Source: Geomesophilobacter sediminis (GTDB lineage Bacteria; Desulfobacterota; Desulfuromonadia; Geobacterales; Geobacteraceae). Taken from it: a stretch of DNA of 64,000 nt. Positions 8,401 through 15,020 of this stretch are shown piece by piece. The stretch covers positions 310,001-374,000 of the forward strand of contig NZ_JAEMHM010000001.1 of the NCBI RefSeq assembly GCF_016458275.1, in the 5' to 3' direction. The notes under the pieces are model-generated. The model worked only from the letters and a program-made list of their open reading frames with translations. It was not told the DNA's origin and did no database searches. Numbering within the stretch: the stretch's first letter is position 1; each line of letters starts with the position of its first letter. A program made the position numbers and the translations under genes.

Positions 8401-8897
8401 CGGGAATGTTACAGGTCAAGGGGCCCAATGTCATGCTTGGCTACCTGGGGCGGCCCGATACGACCGCCGAGGTGGTCCGTGACGGATGGTATCTTACCGG
8501 GGACATCGGCGTCATGGATGACGACGGCTTTATCCGCATTACCGACCGGATATCACGCTTCAGCAAGATTGGCGGCGAGATGATTCCGCATGGCGTGGTG
8601 GAGGACGAGTTGCACGGGCGCTTAGGGCAGGCGGGCGTGGTCGCGGTTACCTCGGTGCCGGATGAGCGAAAGGGGGAGAAGCTGGTGGTTCTCTATGTGA
8701 AGGGAGCCACCGACGCTGCATCGCTTCAGCTGATGCTGACAGAGAGTACGCTTCCCAACCTCTGGAAGCCGGGCCGTGACTGCTACATCGAAGTGGAAGG
8801 GCTTCCCATTCTAGGTGCCGGGAAGTTGGATCTTAAAGGACTGAAAGAGATCGCTTTAGCGGCCGTTGGAGCGCAATCGATTGTCGAATCACTCTGA
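5493..8897 (+). CDS. aas: MFS transporter - PlsC acyltransferase - acyl-ACP/CoA ligase fusion (Aas/LplT type)
   Basis: A 1134-residue three-part protein. Residues 1-405 are an LplT-like MFS transporter with about 12 spans, associated with lysophospholipid flipping. Residues 415-600 are a PlsC acyltransferase with NHVTWVD (HX4D, His439-Asp444) and FAEGALTR (511-518). Residues 615-1125 are an AMP-forming acyl ligase with the phosphate loop FSSGSTGDPKGV (776-787), YGATELSP and YLTGD. In E. coli Aas joins only the last two parts and LplT is a separate gene; here all three are fused, as in many other bacteria. The product should take in lysophospholipids and re-acylate them at the inner membrane. 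It overlaps both neighbours, showing a tight operon under the sigma-54-like promoter at 4325. Confidence 0.92.
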   Translation: MSTERTLGKSFTWLNMTQFLGALNDNILKLLIIFCLIASQGRTMAGGITAAIGAAFVLPFLLFSAPAGGLADRLSKSRLIVMVKLVEVAVTTLAVAAFALQMGNALYLVVFLMATHSAFFAPAKYGIIPELVGKERLSRANGLMESCTFLAIIIGTAFASVLTQLVGGRFWLAALACLGVALGGLGSAWMMAKTEPSDAGRPVALFPAEIFRTINSISSDRHLMLAIIGLAYFMFIAAFAQLNLIGYGMERLGLTEAQSGYLFLAAALGIGIGSLLAAKLSGRDVEFGIVPLGAAGLTIAPILLHAAPSNLATCLLIIVLFGFSAGLFSLPLQAFIQFRAIPAKRGEVLAASTFVNWGGILLASALTWLFCGPLGLTAAQGFSLIGVATLLLTVLSFYILPDFLLRFIALVTMRIFYRLKIFGAEHLPVEGPALLIPNHVTWVDALLLTATNQRRIRFVMERRIYNTPLLRGLFRLMGVIPVSSNDNRKEMVEFIRQARAALDDGYMVCIFAEGALTRNGMLQEFRGGFERIVKDRGYPVIPVYIGGAWGSILSYAHGRLLSRPPALSPYPVTILFGAPMPATSTAREVRQKVMELSCDYFDSRKPGRRPLAEYFIRTAKRNNGRRAVADTSGKALTYGETLVATLALAKKLDGQIGGEEHVGVLLPPSVGGVLVNLSLSVLGRVPVNLNYTAADASFCSAVNQCGITTVITARTFLEKLPNVPRVEGMIFLEDILPSISTAEKFIALLKARLIPARWLCCRDGFRADRPATVIFSSGSTGDPKGVMLTHHNIMSNIEALRMVFRVNLDDNVCSALPFFHSLGFTGTLWFPLVSGFSATYHPNPMEGEKIAEVVREHKSTLLLATPTFLLAYLRRAKKEDFASLRLVITGAEKLKGKVADLFQEKFAIRPLEGYGATELSPVITLSLPDVEIDGVLQHGVKEGSVGRPIPGVAIRVVDPENGEILKPGEPGMLQVKGPNVMLGYLGRPDTTAEVVRDGWYLTGDIGVMDDDGFIRITDRISRFSKIGGEMIPHGVVEDELHGRLGQAGVVAVTSVPDERKGEKLVVLYVKGATDAASLQLMLTESTLPNLWKPGRDCYIEVEGLPILGAGKLDLKGLKEIALAAVGAQSIVESL

Positions 8898-8914
8898 TGG
8901 GATTGGAGACCAAA

Positions 8915-10285
8915 ATGAAAATTCTACTTGTCTTACCGGCGAATCACACGTTGAGAGTTACCACTGAACGGCCAGAAGTACCGCAAAGAAAGATGCTTCG
9001 TTTCAGCCTTCTCCCCCTTACCACTGTGGCGGCACTAACTCCTCCGGAACACGAGGTAGCAATCTGCGATGAGCACGTCCAACCCCTCGATTTCGACTGT
9101 GACGTCGATATGGTGGGGGTATCGTTCATGACCGCCCTCGCGCCGCGGGCGTATGAGATAGCCGCCGAGTTCAGCCGAAGGGGAAAGATCGTGGTGGCCG
9201 GTGGCTACCACCCGACCTTCCTGCCTGACGAGGCAAGCCAGCACTTCAATGCGGTGCTCGTGGGAGATGCAGAGGGGCTTTGGCCGGCGCTTGTCCTGGA
9301 TGCGGTTGCTGGAAGTTTGAAAAAGCTATATCAACACGATGCATTGCCACAGTTGGATCTGTCACCTGCTCCTCGCCGGGAACTGCTGCGTACGACCGCC
9401 CAGTACTACGCGACGACTGACGCGGTCCAGACCGCTCGAGGGTGCCTTCACCAGTGCCGCTACTGTTCTGTGACCGCATTCCACAACGGCAGCTATCGAC
9501 ATCGCCCGGTGGCGCGGGTCCTGGAGGAACTGCGGGAGATCGGGCGGGACTTCATCTTTGTTGACGATAACATCATTGCCGACACGCCGTATGCTAAAGA
9601 GCTCTTTCAGCAAATGGCGCCCTTGCGAAAAAGGTGGGTTTCCCAAGCGGCCATAACCATCGCCGACGATCAGGAACTGCTCCGCCTCGCAAGAAAAGCA
9701 GGCTGTCAAGGGCTCTTCATCGGCGTGGAAACGACCAACGCAGATAACCTTGCCGCAGTAGGCAAGGGATTTAACGATGCATCCTCGTATGCGGAACGGA
9801 TACGCAAAATAAAGAAGGCGGGCATCGGCGTTATTGCTGGGATCATCGTCGGTATGGACGATGATCGGGTGGGGGTGTTCGAGAAAACGCTCCGTTTCCT
9901 TCAGCAGACCGACGTTGACGCCATCCAGGTCAATATTCTTACCCCGCTGCCAGGCACTCCTCTTTTCGGTGATATGGAAAGGGAAGGGAGAATTCTGGAC
10001 CGGGATTGGGAGCATTACGATTACCGCCACGTCGTATTTCATCCTGCGAAGATGACGAAAAGGGAGTTGCAGAACGGCGCAGACTGGCTCTATCACGAAT
10101 TTTACCGTCTCGACCGGATAATCTTCCGGTCAATCCGGGCGTTTTTCATCCATGGACCGATTCAGTCCTTACTCTCTTTTCGGCTCAACATGACTTACCG
10201 GTACGACAACCGACGGGAGCAGATCATCGGTCGGAATCCCGCAACTGCTAAGCAAGCTGGCGTCAGGGAATTGGTCGTCAATTGA
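8915..10285 (+). CDS. B12-binding-type radical SAM protein (DUF4070-like C-terminus)
   Basis: A 456-residue radical SAM enzyme. The N-terminal 130 residues have the Rossmann-like cobalamin-binding fold order (MKILLVLP, DMVGVSFMTA, VVAGGYHPTFLP) but lack the DxHxxG base-off histidine motif. The iron-sulfur motif is GCLHQCRYCS, about residues 177-184 from this start. Later motifs include GVETTN and the PLPGTPLF stretch typical of this class, then a helical DUF4070-like tail. I chose ATG 8915 because GGAG lies 6 bases upstream and MKILLVLP is the family's usual beginning; ATG 8897, which overlaps the previous stop, is an alternative adding 6 residues. Being third in the operon suggests it modifies a lipid or acyl chain, as some relatives (hopanoid or tetraether enzymes) do; substrate unknown. 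Confidence 0.88.
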   Translation: MKILLVLPANHTLRVTTERPEVPQRKMLRFSLLPLTTVAALTPPEHEVAICDEHVQPLDFDCDVDMVGVSFMTALAPRAYEIAAEFSRRGKIVVAGGYHPTFLPDEASQHFNAVLVGDAEGLWPALVLDAVAGSLKKLYQHDALPQLDLSPAPRRELLRTTAQYYATTDAVQTARGCLHQCRYCSVTAFHNGSYRHRPVARVLEELREIGRDFIFVDDNIIADTPYAKELFQQMAPLRKRWVSQAAITIADDQELLRLARKAGCQGLFIGVETTNADNLAAVGKGFNDASSYAERIRKIKKAGIGVIAGIIVGMDDDRVGVFEKTLRFLQQTDVDAIQVNILTPLPGTPLFGDMEREGRILDRDWEHYDYRHVVFHPAKMTKRELQNGADWLYHEFYRLDRIIFRSIRAFFIHGPIQSLLSFRLNMTYRYDNRREQIIGRNPATAKQAGVRELVVN

Positions 10286-10302
10286 CCGAGAAGTACAAAA
10301 CA

Positions 10303-10366
10303 GGGGGACATCCCATGAAATTATGCGTTTCTCGCTGCATCAACGCATAATTCATAGGCGTCCCCC
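10303..10366. repeat. REP-like hairpin, family A copy 3
   Basis: The most regular copy of the hairpin also present at 652 and 2071: arms GGGGGACATCCCATGAA / TTCATAGGCGTCCCCC with inner ATTATGCG/CGCATAA. It begins 18 bases after the radical SAM stop codon and could end that transcript. Confidence 0.85.
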
Positions 10367-10415
10367 TTCCTTACCCTATCAGACACCCTGATTCTCGCGC
10401 GGCACAACCTGGGGG

Positions 10416-10496
10416 GCTTGCAACTATGCAATTACAAATGTTCTAGTTGCAGAATTGCAAGCCTGAGGTCCACCTGAGGGGAGGTCCACCCGAGGG
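10416..10496. repeat. Inverted repeat followed by a 16-bp tandem duplication
   Basis: GCTTGCAA (10416-10423) and TTGCAAGC (10455-10462) form a perfect 8-bp inverted repeat around 31 bases. Immediately after, GAGGTCCACCTGAGGG (10465-10480) is repeated with one change at 10481-10496 and leads into the two-hairpin element. Confidence 0.6.
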
Positions 10497-10566
10497 AACG
10501 TTGTTAAGATTTTAAGATTCCTTAGGCGTTTGGCGGTGAAGCCGCGCTGGAGGCTAGAAGAGCGAA
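10483..10566 (+). ncRNA. Conserved two-hairpin element, copy 2 (possible small RNA)
   Basis: Shares about 84 bases with 2255-2338, including GTTAAGATTTTAAGATTCC, a small GGC/GCC hairpin with a GTGA-containing loop and the CGCT...AGCG hairpin with a GGAGGCTAGAAG loop. The loops differ between copies while the stems remain pairable. A strong intrinsic terminator starts one base later (10567). A structured block plus terminator is what a small RNA gene looks like, but no promoter was confidently identified. Confidence 0.4.
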
Positions 10567-10603
10567 AGGGTCCCGAACGAACGGTCGGGACCCCTTTTGT
10601 TTC
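10567..10603 (+). terminator. Intrinsic terminator after the two-hairpin element
   Basis: Stem GGGTCCCGA / TCGGGACCC (10568-10576 with 10585-10593), loop ACGAACGG, followed by CTTTTGTTT. Confidence 0.85.
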
Positions 10604-10745
10604 AGCTCAACTATCGCCATCGGTACCGGGCGAAGCGCGGCCGTTCACGCAGATGACGGCAACTGGGCGTGCCTTTTTGCTGACCGGCGCAACCTCGTGC
10701 TTTGGCCCTGTTGTTTTTTTGTAATTCGATATCGATAAAAATAGA

Positions 10746-10774
10746 TTGACAGTGCGCGACCGCTCTGGTTAAAT
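10746..10774 (+). promoter_or_regulatory. Sigma-70-type promoter of the ArsR-DUF2087 gene
   Basis: TTGACA (10746-10751), 17 bases, TTAAAT (10769-10774), about 36 bases before the ATG at 10811. The distance and perfect -35 make it a good candidate. Confidence 0.6.
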
Positions 10775-10810
10775 TTGTTTCGACGTTTATCAAAACAGAG
10801 GTGCAAAAAA

Positions 10811-11812
10811 ATGGATGCCGATCAGAGTCTCGCCATCATCAAAGCCCTTGCCGACGAATCACGTCTGGCAATCGTCGGCTCGCTGCTGGAGCAGCCCCAG
10901 TATGTGGAGGAAATCGCCAAGCGACATGCTCTGGCCCCCTCGACGGTATCCTTTCATCTGAAAAAACTGGAACATGCCGGGCTGATCCGCAGCCGCAAGG
11001 AACAGTACTACGTGATGGTGACGGCAAACGAAGGGCTCTTGCACACCACGCTCAAGGAGCTGGTGGAAGCCGGCGCCGCCGGCAGGGCTGTGCAGGAGCA
11101 GCGGTTCGACGACTACCGCGCCAAGGTGGTCGCCACCTTTTTTCCCCACGGCACGCTGGAGCGGTTGCCGGCCCAGCACAAGAAACGCCTGATCGTGCTG
11201 GAACAGTTTGCCGCGCGCTTCGAGGAGGGACACCGCTACATGGAAAGCGAAGTGACCGGTCTGATCCGGCCGTTGTTCGACGATTACTGCACCGTGCGCC
11301 GCCTGCTGGTGGATGAAGGGTTGATCCGGCGTGATGACAGTCACTATTGGCGGGAGGCGCCGGCGACCGAGACGAGGGTGCTTCCCCTTCCGAAAGCCCC
11401 TAAATCCCGCGCGAGCCATAGTGAAACACCTCGGCAGCGGCGGGCGGAGTTGAAGCGCGAGTATCAGGAGAGTCGTCCGGCGATGGGAATTTACCAGATC
11501 AGAAATACGAACAACGGCCGGCTGTTCATCGATGGCAGCATTGACCTGAAGAGCGCGAAAACCAGCCGGGAGTTTCAACTGCGCATGGGCAGTTTCCCGT
11601 CCAGCCAGAGTCTGAAGAAAGACCTGGCGGAACACGGCGCGCCGGCTTTTGAGTTCACCGTACTGGAGGAGTTGCCGCCCCCGCAGCCGGGAGAGCGGAC
11701 GGAGAGGCTCCTGCTGGCCGCCAAGTTGCGCTGGCAGCGCCAACTGCAACCGTTCGGCGATCAGGGGTACAACAGCCGTGCCCAGTTTGAGCGTGAAACC
11801 AATCAGGTCTAG
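10811..11812 (+). CDS. ArsR-type HTH - DUF2087 - GIY-YIG-like fusion regulator
   Basis: A 333-residue protein in three parts. Residues 1-85 are a winged helix of ArsR type (LADESRLAIVGSL, APSTVSFHLKKLEHAGLI). Residues 112-182 match DUF2087 (KKRLIVLEQFAARF ... LVDEGLIRRDDSHYWR). Residues 225-320 resemble the GIY-YIG nuclease fold: MGIYQIRNTNNGRLFIDGS, then SLKKDLAEHGAPAFEFTVLE. The YIG half of the motif reads FID, so catalytic activity is doubtful. No metal-binding cysteine pair is seen in the HTH. ATG 10811 is chosen because GAGGTG lies just upstream and the longer TTG frame overlaps the promoter. The gene is transcribed alone and ends in a terminator at 11852. A ligand or DNA-structure sensing role is possible but unproven. 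Confidence 0.82.
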   Translation: MDADQSLAIIKALADESRLAIVGSLLEQPQYVEEIAKRHALAPSTVSFHLKKLEHAGLIRSRKEQYYVMVTANEGLLHTTLKELVEAGAAGRAVQEQRFDDYRAKVVATFFPHGTLERLPAQHKKRLIVLEQFAARFEEGHRYMESEVTGLIRPLFDDYCTVRRLLVDEGLIRRDDSHYWREAPATETRVLPLPKAPKSRASHSETPRQRRAELKREYQESRPAMGIYQIRNTNNGRLFIDGSIDLKSAKTSREFQLRMGSFPSSQSLKKDLAEHGAPAFEFTVLEELPPPQPGERTERLLLAAKLRWQRQLQPFGDQGYNSRAQFERETNQV

Positions 11813-11851
11813 TCCGGCCGGGCCGGGGTTGCACATTTCACGAAAAACAGC

Positions 11852-11890
11852 AAAAAAGGGTCCTGACCTAAGCGGTCAGGACCCTTTTTG
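11852..11890 (+). terminator. Intrinsic terminator, probably bidirectional
   Basis: AAAAAAGGGTCCTGACC and GGTCAGGACCCTTTTT form a perfect stem around TAAGC. It separates the ArsR fusion from the convergent toxin gene and can serve both strands. Confidence 0.9.
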
Positions 11891-11944
11891 CTTTATGCCG
11901 GGGTGATTTCAGGTGAGGAAACCGCAAGTATCTCTGCTCCACCC

Positions 11945-12370
11945 TTACTGGGTCCAGGGATTCAGCAGGGTAACCTTGGCTCGTGCAAAATCAGGCGTGT
12001 TGCGCGTAACGACGGTTAGACCACTTTGCAAGGCGGTTGCGGCTATAATCAGGTCGGGCTGTGAAAACGTATGCCGCACCCTGCGTCCCTCTTCTACCAG
12101 TAACCGCCACGAGAACATCACGTCCTCGCTCACCGGTAAAATTCGCCCCACGAACATAGGGCGAACTTTGTGGCTCAGCCAGTGGCTCAGCTCTTCTCGG
12201 CGTAAGGCGTCGTCAATTATTTCGATGCCGAAACGGATTTCGGCCAGAGTGACGACACTGACGAAGAGTTCCCGTAACGGCTGTTGGGCGATAAATTTCA
12301 CCACCTTGGGTTCCGGCTTAGGTCTTCGTAACTCGGAAAGAACGTTAGTATCAAGCAGCCACCCCTTCAT
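11945..12370 (-). CDS. vapC: PIN-domain toxin (VapC type)
   Basis: A 141-residue PIN-domain ribonuclease, the toxin half of a type II toxin-antitoxin pair. The acidic active-site residues are visible: LLDTNVLSEL (Asp7), SVVTLAEIRFG (Glu in TLAEI) and FSQPDLIIAATAL (Asp), followed by VVTRNTPDF with a last Asp. PIN toxins cut RNA in the cytoplasm, often tRNA or rRNA. The start overlaps the antitoxin stop by four bases, so translation is coupled. Length is normal for VapC/FitB-like proteins. A FitB-like label would be equally fair. Confidence 0.92.
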   Translation of the reverse strand: MKGWLLDTNVLSELRRPKPEPKVVKFIAQQPLRELFVSVVTLAEIRFGIEIIDDALRREELSHWLSHKVRPMFVGRILPVSEDVMFSWRLLVEEGRRVRHTFSQPDLIIAATALQSGLTVVTRNTPDFARAKVTLLNPWTQ

Positions 12371-12666
12371 AGCTGTTCGACATCCCGAACCGGCATAGGC
12401 ATGCGCTGCGGTTCGAGCTCCAACTCACGGTAGGGTGACGCCTGCATCGCGTCAATCAAGGCTTGTCCTGTCATGCCTCCCTGGAGACGCTGGTATTCCT
12501 CTTCCGAGATCACCACGACTTCATCCCGTCCGTGCACCGAAACGTGCTGTGGTCCCTCGCTCTTGGCGCGCCTCACCAATTCACTGAAACGCGCCTTGGC
12601 ATTTTGCAAACGCCAATGGTTGGGCAGGTTAAACGAACCATGAGATTGTTTCATTTTGTCGCTCAT
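12367..12666 (-). CDS. Phd/YefM-type antitoxin
   Basis: A 99-residue antitoxin. The N-terminal half has the Phd/YefM pattern: WRLQNAKARFSELVRRAKSEGPQHVSVHGRDEVVVISEEEYQRL. The C-terminal part (DAMQASPYRELELEPQRMPMPVRDVEQL) would wrap the PIN toxin and block its active site. GGAG lies 9 bases before the start. A 21-bp near-perfect operator lies just upstream at 12682-12702, so the pair is very likely autoregulated by the antitoxin-toxin complex. Confidence 0.92.
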   Translation of the reverse strand: MSDKMKQSHGSFNLPNHWRLQNAKARFSELVRRAKSEGPQHVSVHGRDEVVVISEEEYQRLQGGMTGQALIDAMQASPYRELELEPQRMPMPVRDVEQL

Positions 12667-12681
12667 ATCTGCACGCTCCAG

Positions 12682-12702
12682 TTCTGGTCAGATTGACCAG
12701 AA
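12682..12702. promoter_or_regulatory. Operator of the toxin-antitoxin pair
   Basis: Perfect 9-bp inverted arms TTCTGGTCA and TGACCAGAA around a GAT centre, 16 bases upstream of the antitoxin start. Phd/YefM antitoxins bind such palindromes at their own promoters. Confidence 0.75.
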
Positions 12703-13077
12703 TATAATGCATCGCAAATTCATTTGCAACCATCGAAGGTTGCGCCCGATTGGCCACCCACCGTTTCCGCTCTTCGTCCTTCTCAGGACAACACCCGTGG
12801 GAGCGGTTCCATCAATTTCCTCGGGGCGCAAGGGGGGCATCACGCAAGAGGGGCAAGTCTTTTCTCTTGATGTTCAAGGGGCAGGCGATCAAAGTAACCT
12901 TCGGGTGTACTCTTCTCGCGAGAATCAGGGTTTCTGGTAGGGAGGTAGAGACTAGGGGGAAGAAGCTTGCGAACAGCATCGGCCAGCCTAAGGCGTTGGG
13001 ATGGCGGTGAAGAACCGGAAGTCGAATGGGCGTTTGACGAAGCGGCGCGGATAACGGGGAACCGAAAGGAGAGACCT
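12703..13077. other. Gene-free stretch with no recognised content
   Basis: About 375 bases. Open frames on both strands (for example 12750-13010 plus, 12840-13091 minus) show no family signature, ribosome site or codon pattern that I trust. It probably contains the promoters of the antitoxin operon (minus) and of the ParB-like gene (plus). Confidence 0.5.
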
Positions 13078-13449
13078 ATGAGCAATGGCACCGAAATTAC
13101 TTGGAAACCAGAGCCGGAAGAGAAGGACTACCCCGCGGCGGAATCGTACCTTTCCCTGATCTATGAGAGCAAGGATGCTCAGGAGATTGTGGCAAAGCTC
13201 CGTAAAGCCCCCATCACCAAATTCAAGGCGAAAGATATCTTCAGAGCTTCAGGTCTATCTCTCCTTGGGGTCAGCAACTCGCATGTGGACAAGGACCGGA
13301 AAAAGATCAAGGATGGCAAAGGGGTGTCGCCGATTCTTCTGGTCCGGGACGCAAAACATGGCAGGGTCATTGTCGCCGATGGCTATCACCGCATGTGTGC
13401 GGTCTATTCCTTCAATGAAGATGAGTGCATTCCCTGTCAAATCGTTTAA
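13078..13449 (+). CDS. ParB/sulfiredoxin-fold domain protein, stand-alone
   Basis: A 123-residue protein. The core ILLVRDAKHGRVIVADGYHRMCAVY matches the ParB N-terminal/sulfiredoxin fold, where the DG(Y)HR stretch corresponds to the GxxR motif of ParB CTP-binding domains. Upstream, the family-typical run PITKFKAKDIFRASGLSLLG and SNSHVDKDRKKIKDG is present. There is no helix-turn-helix, so it is not a plasmid partition ParB. ATG 13078 follows GGAGAG by 5 bases; the longer frame from 12967 lacks a ribosome site. Cellular role unknown. It is monocistronic, with a terminator at about 13617. Confidence 0.8.
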   Translation: MSNGTEITWKPEPEEKDYPAAESYLSLIYESKDAQEIVAKLRKAPITKFKAKDIFRASGLSLLGVSNSHVDKDRKKIKDGKGVSPILLVRDAKHGRVIVADGYHRMCAVYSFNEDECIPCQIV

Positions 13450-13616
13450 GGCCCTGGCGCGAGGCTGTCCCGGTGAGAAAAAAGCTCGTTGTGGTGTCGG
13501 TAATCATTCCTTCGGCGCCCCGGGGCCCGGAACCGGACTGACTCGTCCCGAATATCCTTCGCTTTTTCAACCTATCCACGTCCTGCCGTAACCATCCCTG
13601 CACCGACCGTAACGGC

Positions 13617-13662
13617 AAGGGGACGGACTGTATTTCGACAGCCCGTCCCCTTTTTGTTTTTT
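13617..13662. terminator. Intrinsic terminator
   Basis: GGGGACGGACTGT and ACAGCCCGTCCCC form a hairpin around a short loop, followed by TTTTTGTTTTTTT. It lies between the ParB-like gene and the convergent flavodoxin gene. Confidence 0.85.
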
Positions 13663-13690
13663 TCCGCTTCTTATTCTATGCGGTAATGCT

Positions 13691-14335
13691 CTATGCTCCG
13701 GCCAGCCGCTGGCCCAGTTCGAAGGCTCGTTGGCATTCCTGGGGGAACACCTCGCTGCGGCGCGCGGCTTTGTGGACCGGGTCAAAGCTTTCGATCACTA
13801 CCTTGGAATAATCTTCCGTCTGGCAGGTGTCATAGGCGCACAGGGTTTCTGCCGGCCCCAGGAGCATTTGCTGGTAACGCTCATTGGTGCCGAACATCTG
13901 ACCGTACCCGTATTGCTTGCTCATCTCTTCGGTAACGTTCATCGTGTAAATGAAACCGGTCTTGAGCTTTCTCGGGAATAAGGTTCCGTACGGGATGGTG
14001 TAGGTGAGGTAGGGGAACAGGAGCCGCTCGATAAAGCTGCGGGTCTCGCCGGTGACCCCGCCGAAATAGATCGGCGAGCCGATGATGAGCGCGTCGGCGT
14101 CGGCAATCTTTTCCAGTACCGGGGCCAGATCGTCGTTCAGGACGCATTTCCCGTAGCTTTTCCCTCCGCGGGTCTTGCAGGCGAGGCACCCCTTGCATCC
14201 CTTGAAATCCAGGTCGTAAAGATGGATCAGTTCCGTCGCCGCTCCCTGCGCCGCAGCTCCCTCCAGCGCCTTGGCAACCAGGGTGCCGGTGTTCCACGTT
14301 TTCCGCGCACTTCCGTTGATTCCGATGACCTTCAT
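13691..14335 (-). CDS. Flavodoxin-fold NAD(P)H-dependent FMN oxidoreductase
   Basis: A 214-residue flavoprotein. It starts MKVIGINGSARKTWNTGTLV, the FMN phosphate-binding loop of the NADPH-dependent FMN reductase/iron-sulfur flavoprotein family. CKGCLACKTRGGKSYGKC supplies the Cys cluster seen in that family (CxxCxxC), and ADALIIGSPIYFGGVTGETRSFIERL is the second FMN contact. The cytoplasmic protein probably passes electrons from NAD(P)H or ferredoxin to small acceptors. ATG 14335 has AAAGGAGA upstream. It is divergent from an ArsR-type gene with a strong palindrome between them, so redox or thiol-reactive signals may control it. Confidence 0.88.
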   Translation of the reverse strand: MKVIGINGSARKTWNTGTLVAKALEGAAAQGAATELIHLYDLDFKGCKGCLACKTRGGKSYGKCVLNDDLAPVLEKIADADALIIGSPIYFGGVTGETRSFIERLLFPYLTYTIPYGTLFPRKLKTGFIYTMNVTEEMSKQYGYGQMFGTNERYQQMLLGPAETLCAYDTCQTEDYSKVVIESFDPVHKAARRSEVFPQECQRAFELGQRLAGA

Positions 14336-14423
14336 GTCCGTTTCTCCTTTGGGGGGGACGGTTGCCTTTCGCTTCCTATCCCGCCGTCTGCGACTGAGTC
14401 TGAGTATTTCGATAAATCTCGAA

Positions 14424-14455
14424 CAAGACGGTTCGAAAATAGTCGAACCATCTTG
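14424..14455. promoter_or_regulatory. Operator between flavodoxin and ArsR genes
   Basis: An extended palindrome: CAAGA, one base, GGTTCGA, six bases, TCGAACC, one base, TCTTG. It lies between the divergent starts at 14335 and 14509 and is the obvious binding site for the ArsR-type repressor. Confidence 0.75.
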
Positions 14456-14508
14456 CAATGTCAATCCCCTTTCTATAAGATGGGGAAAAATATGAGAGAG
14501 ACTGGCAA

Positions 14509-14823
14509 ATGACCAAATGTACCGACATTCTCCAACCTTTACCGAACGAGATTTCCCTGTCCAAGGTCCTGCACGCCCTCAGCGACCCGGTACGGATGGA
14601 GATTGTCCTCAAGATCGCCAAAGCCGGGCAGGTGGCCTGCGGAGCGTTCGACATCCCGATGCCCAAATCGACGTTGTCGCACCACTTCAAAGTGCTGCGG
14701 GAATCGGGGGTGGTCACGAGCCGGCGGGAAGGTAACGAGTTGATGAACTCGTTGCGCAGTGAGGAGCTGGAAGAGCGGTTTCCCGGTCTTCTGAAGTCGA
14801 TAATCGCGGCCGGGAGCCGGTGA
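14509..14823 (+). CDS. ArsR-family winged-helix repressor
   Basis: A 104-residue regulator. ALSDPVRMEIVLKIAKAG and STLSHHFKVLRESGVV are the ArsR winged-helix core, and the recognition helix contains STLSHHFK. The ArsR metal motif ELCVCDL is not present; instead the equivalent helix reads GQVACGAFDIP, with single cysteines (Cys5, Cys44). It probably represses itself and the divergent flavodoxin through the palindrome at 14424-14455. The related YodB/QorR group senses electrophiles through cysteines and controls flavin reductases, which would fit the partner gene; that is inference. Confidence 0.88.
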   Translation: MTKCTDILQPLPNEISLSKVLHALSDPVRMEIVLKIAKAGQVACGAFDIPMPKSTLSHHFKVLRESGVVTSRREGNELMNSLRSEELEERFPGLLKSIIAAGSR

Positions 14824-14911
14824 TGGTCCCGCTGGATCGATGACACCGTGAGCCGGGCCTTGAATCCTCGGGCTTTCTGCGGAATTTTCAGGTTCATAAT
14901 CAACTTTGCCC

Positions 14912-14943
14912 AAAGGCCCGCTCCTGGAGGCGGGCCTTTTATT
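14912..14943. terminator. Intrinsic terminator
   Basis: AAAGGCCCGC and GCGGGCCTTTT flank TCCTGGAG, followed by ATTT. It ends the ArsR gene and has the same CCTGGAGG loop as the terminator at 17132. Confidence 0.85.
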
Positions 14944-15020
14944 TCCATTCGTCGCGTTTCGACGCGAACTATCGGGCTAACTCTCATAAAGTCAAAACCT
15001 TAAAGCTAAATCCCCCTCAA

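Noticed and set aside
12750-13010. 86-codon plus-strand frame before the ParB-like gene
   Set aside because: Unconvincing composition (many Arg, Ser and Gly), no ribosome site, overlapping frames on both strands.
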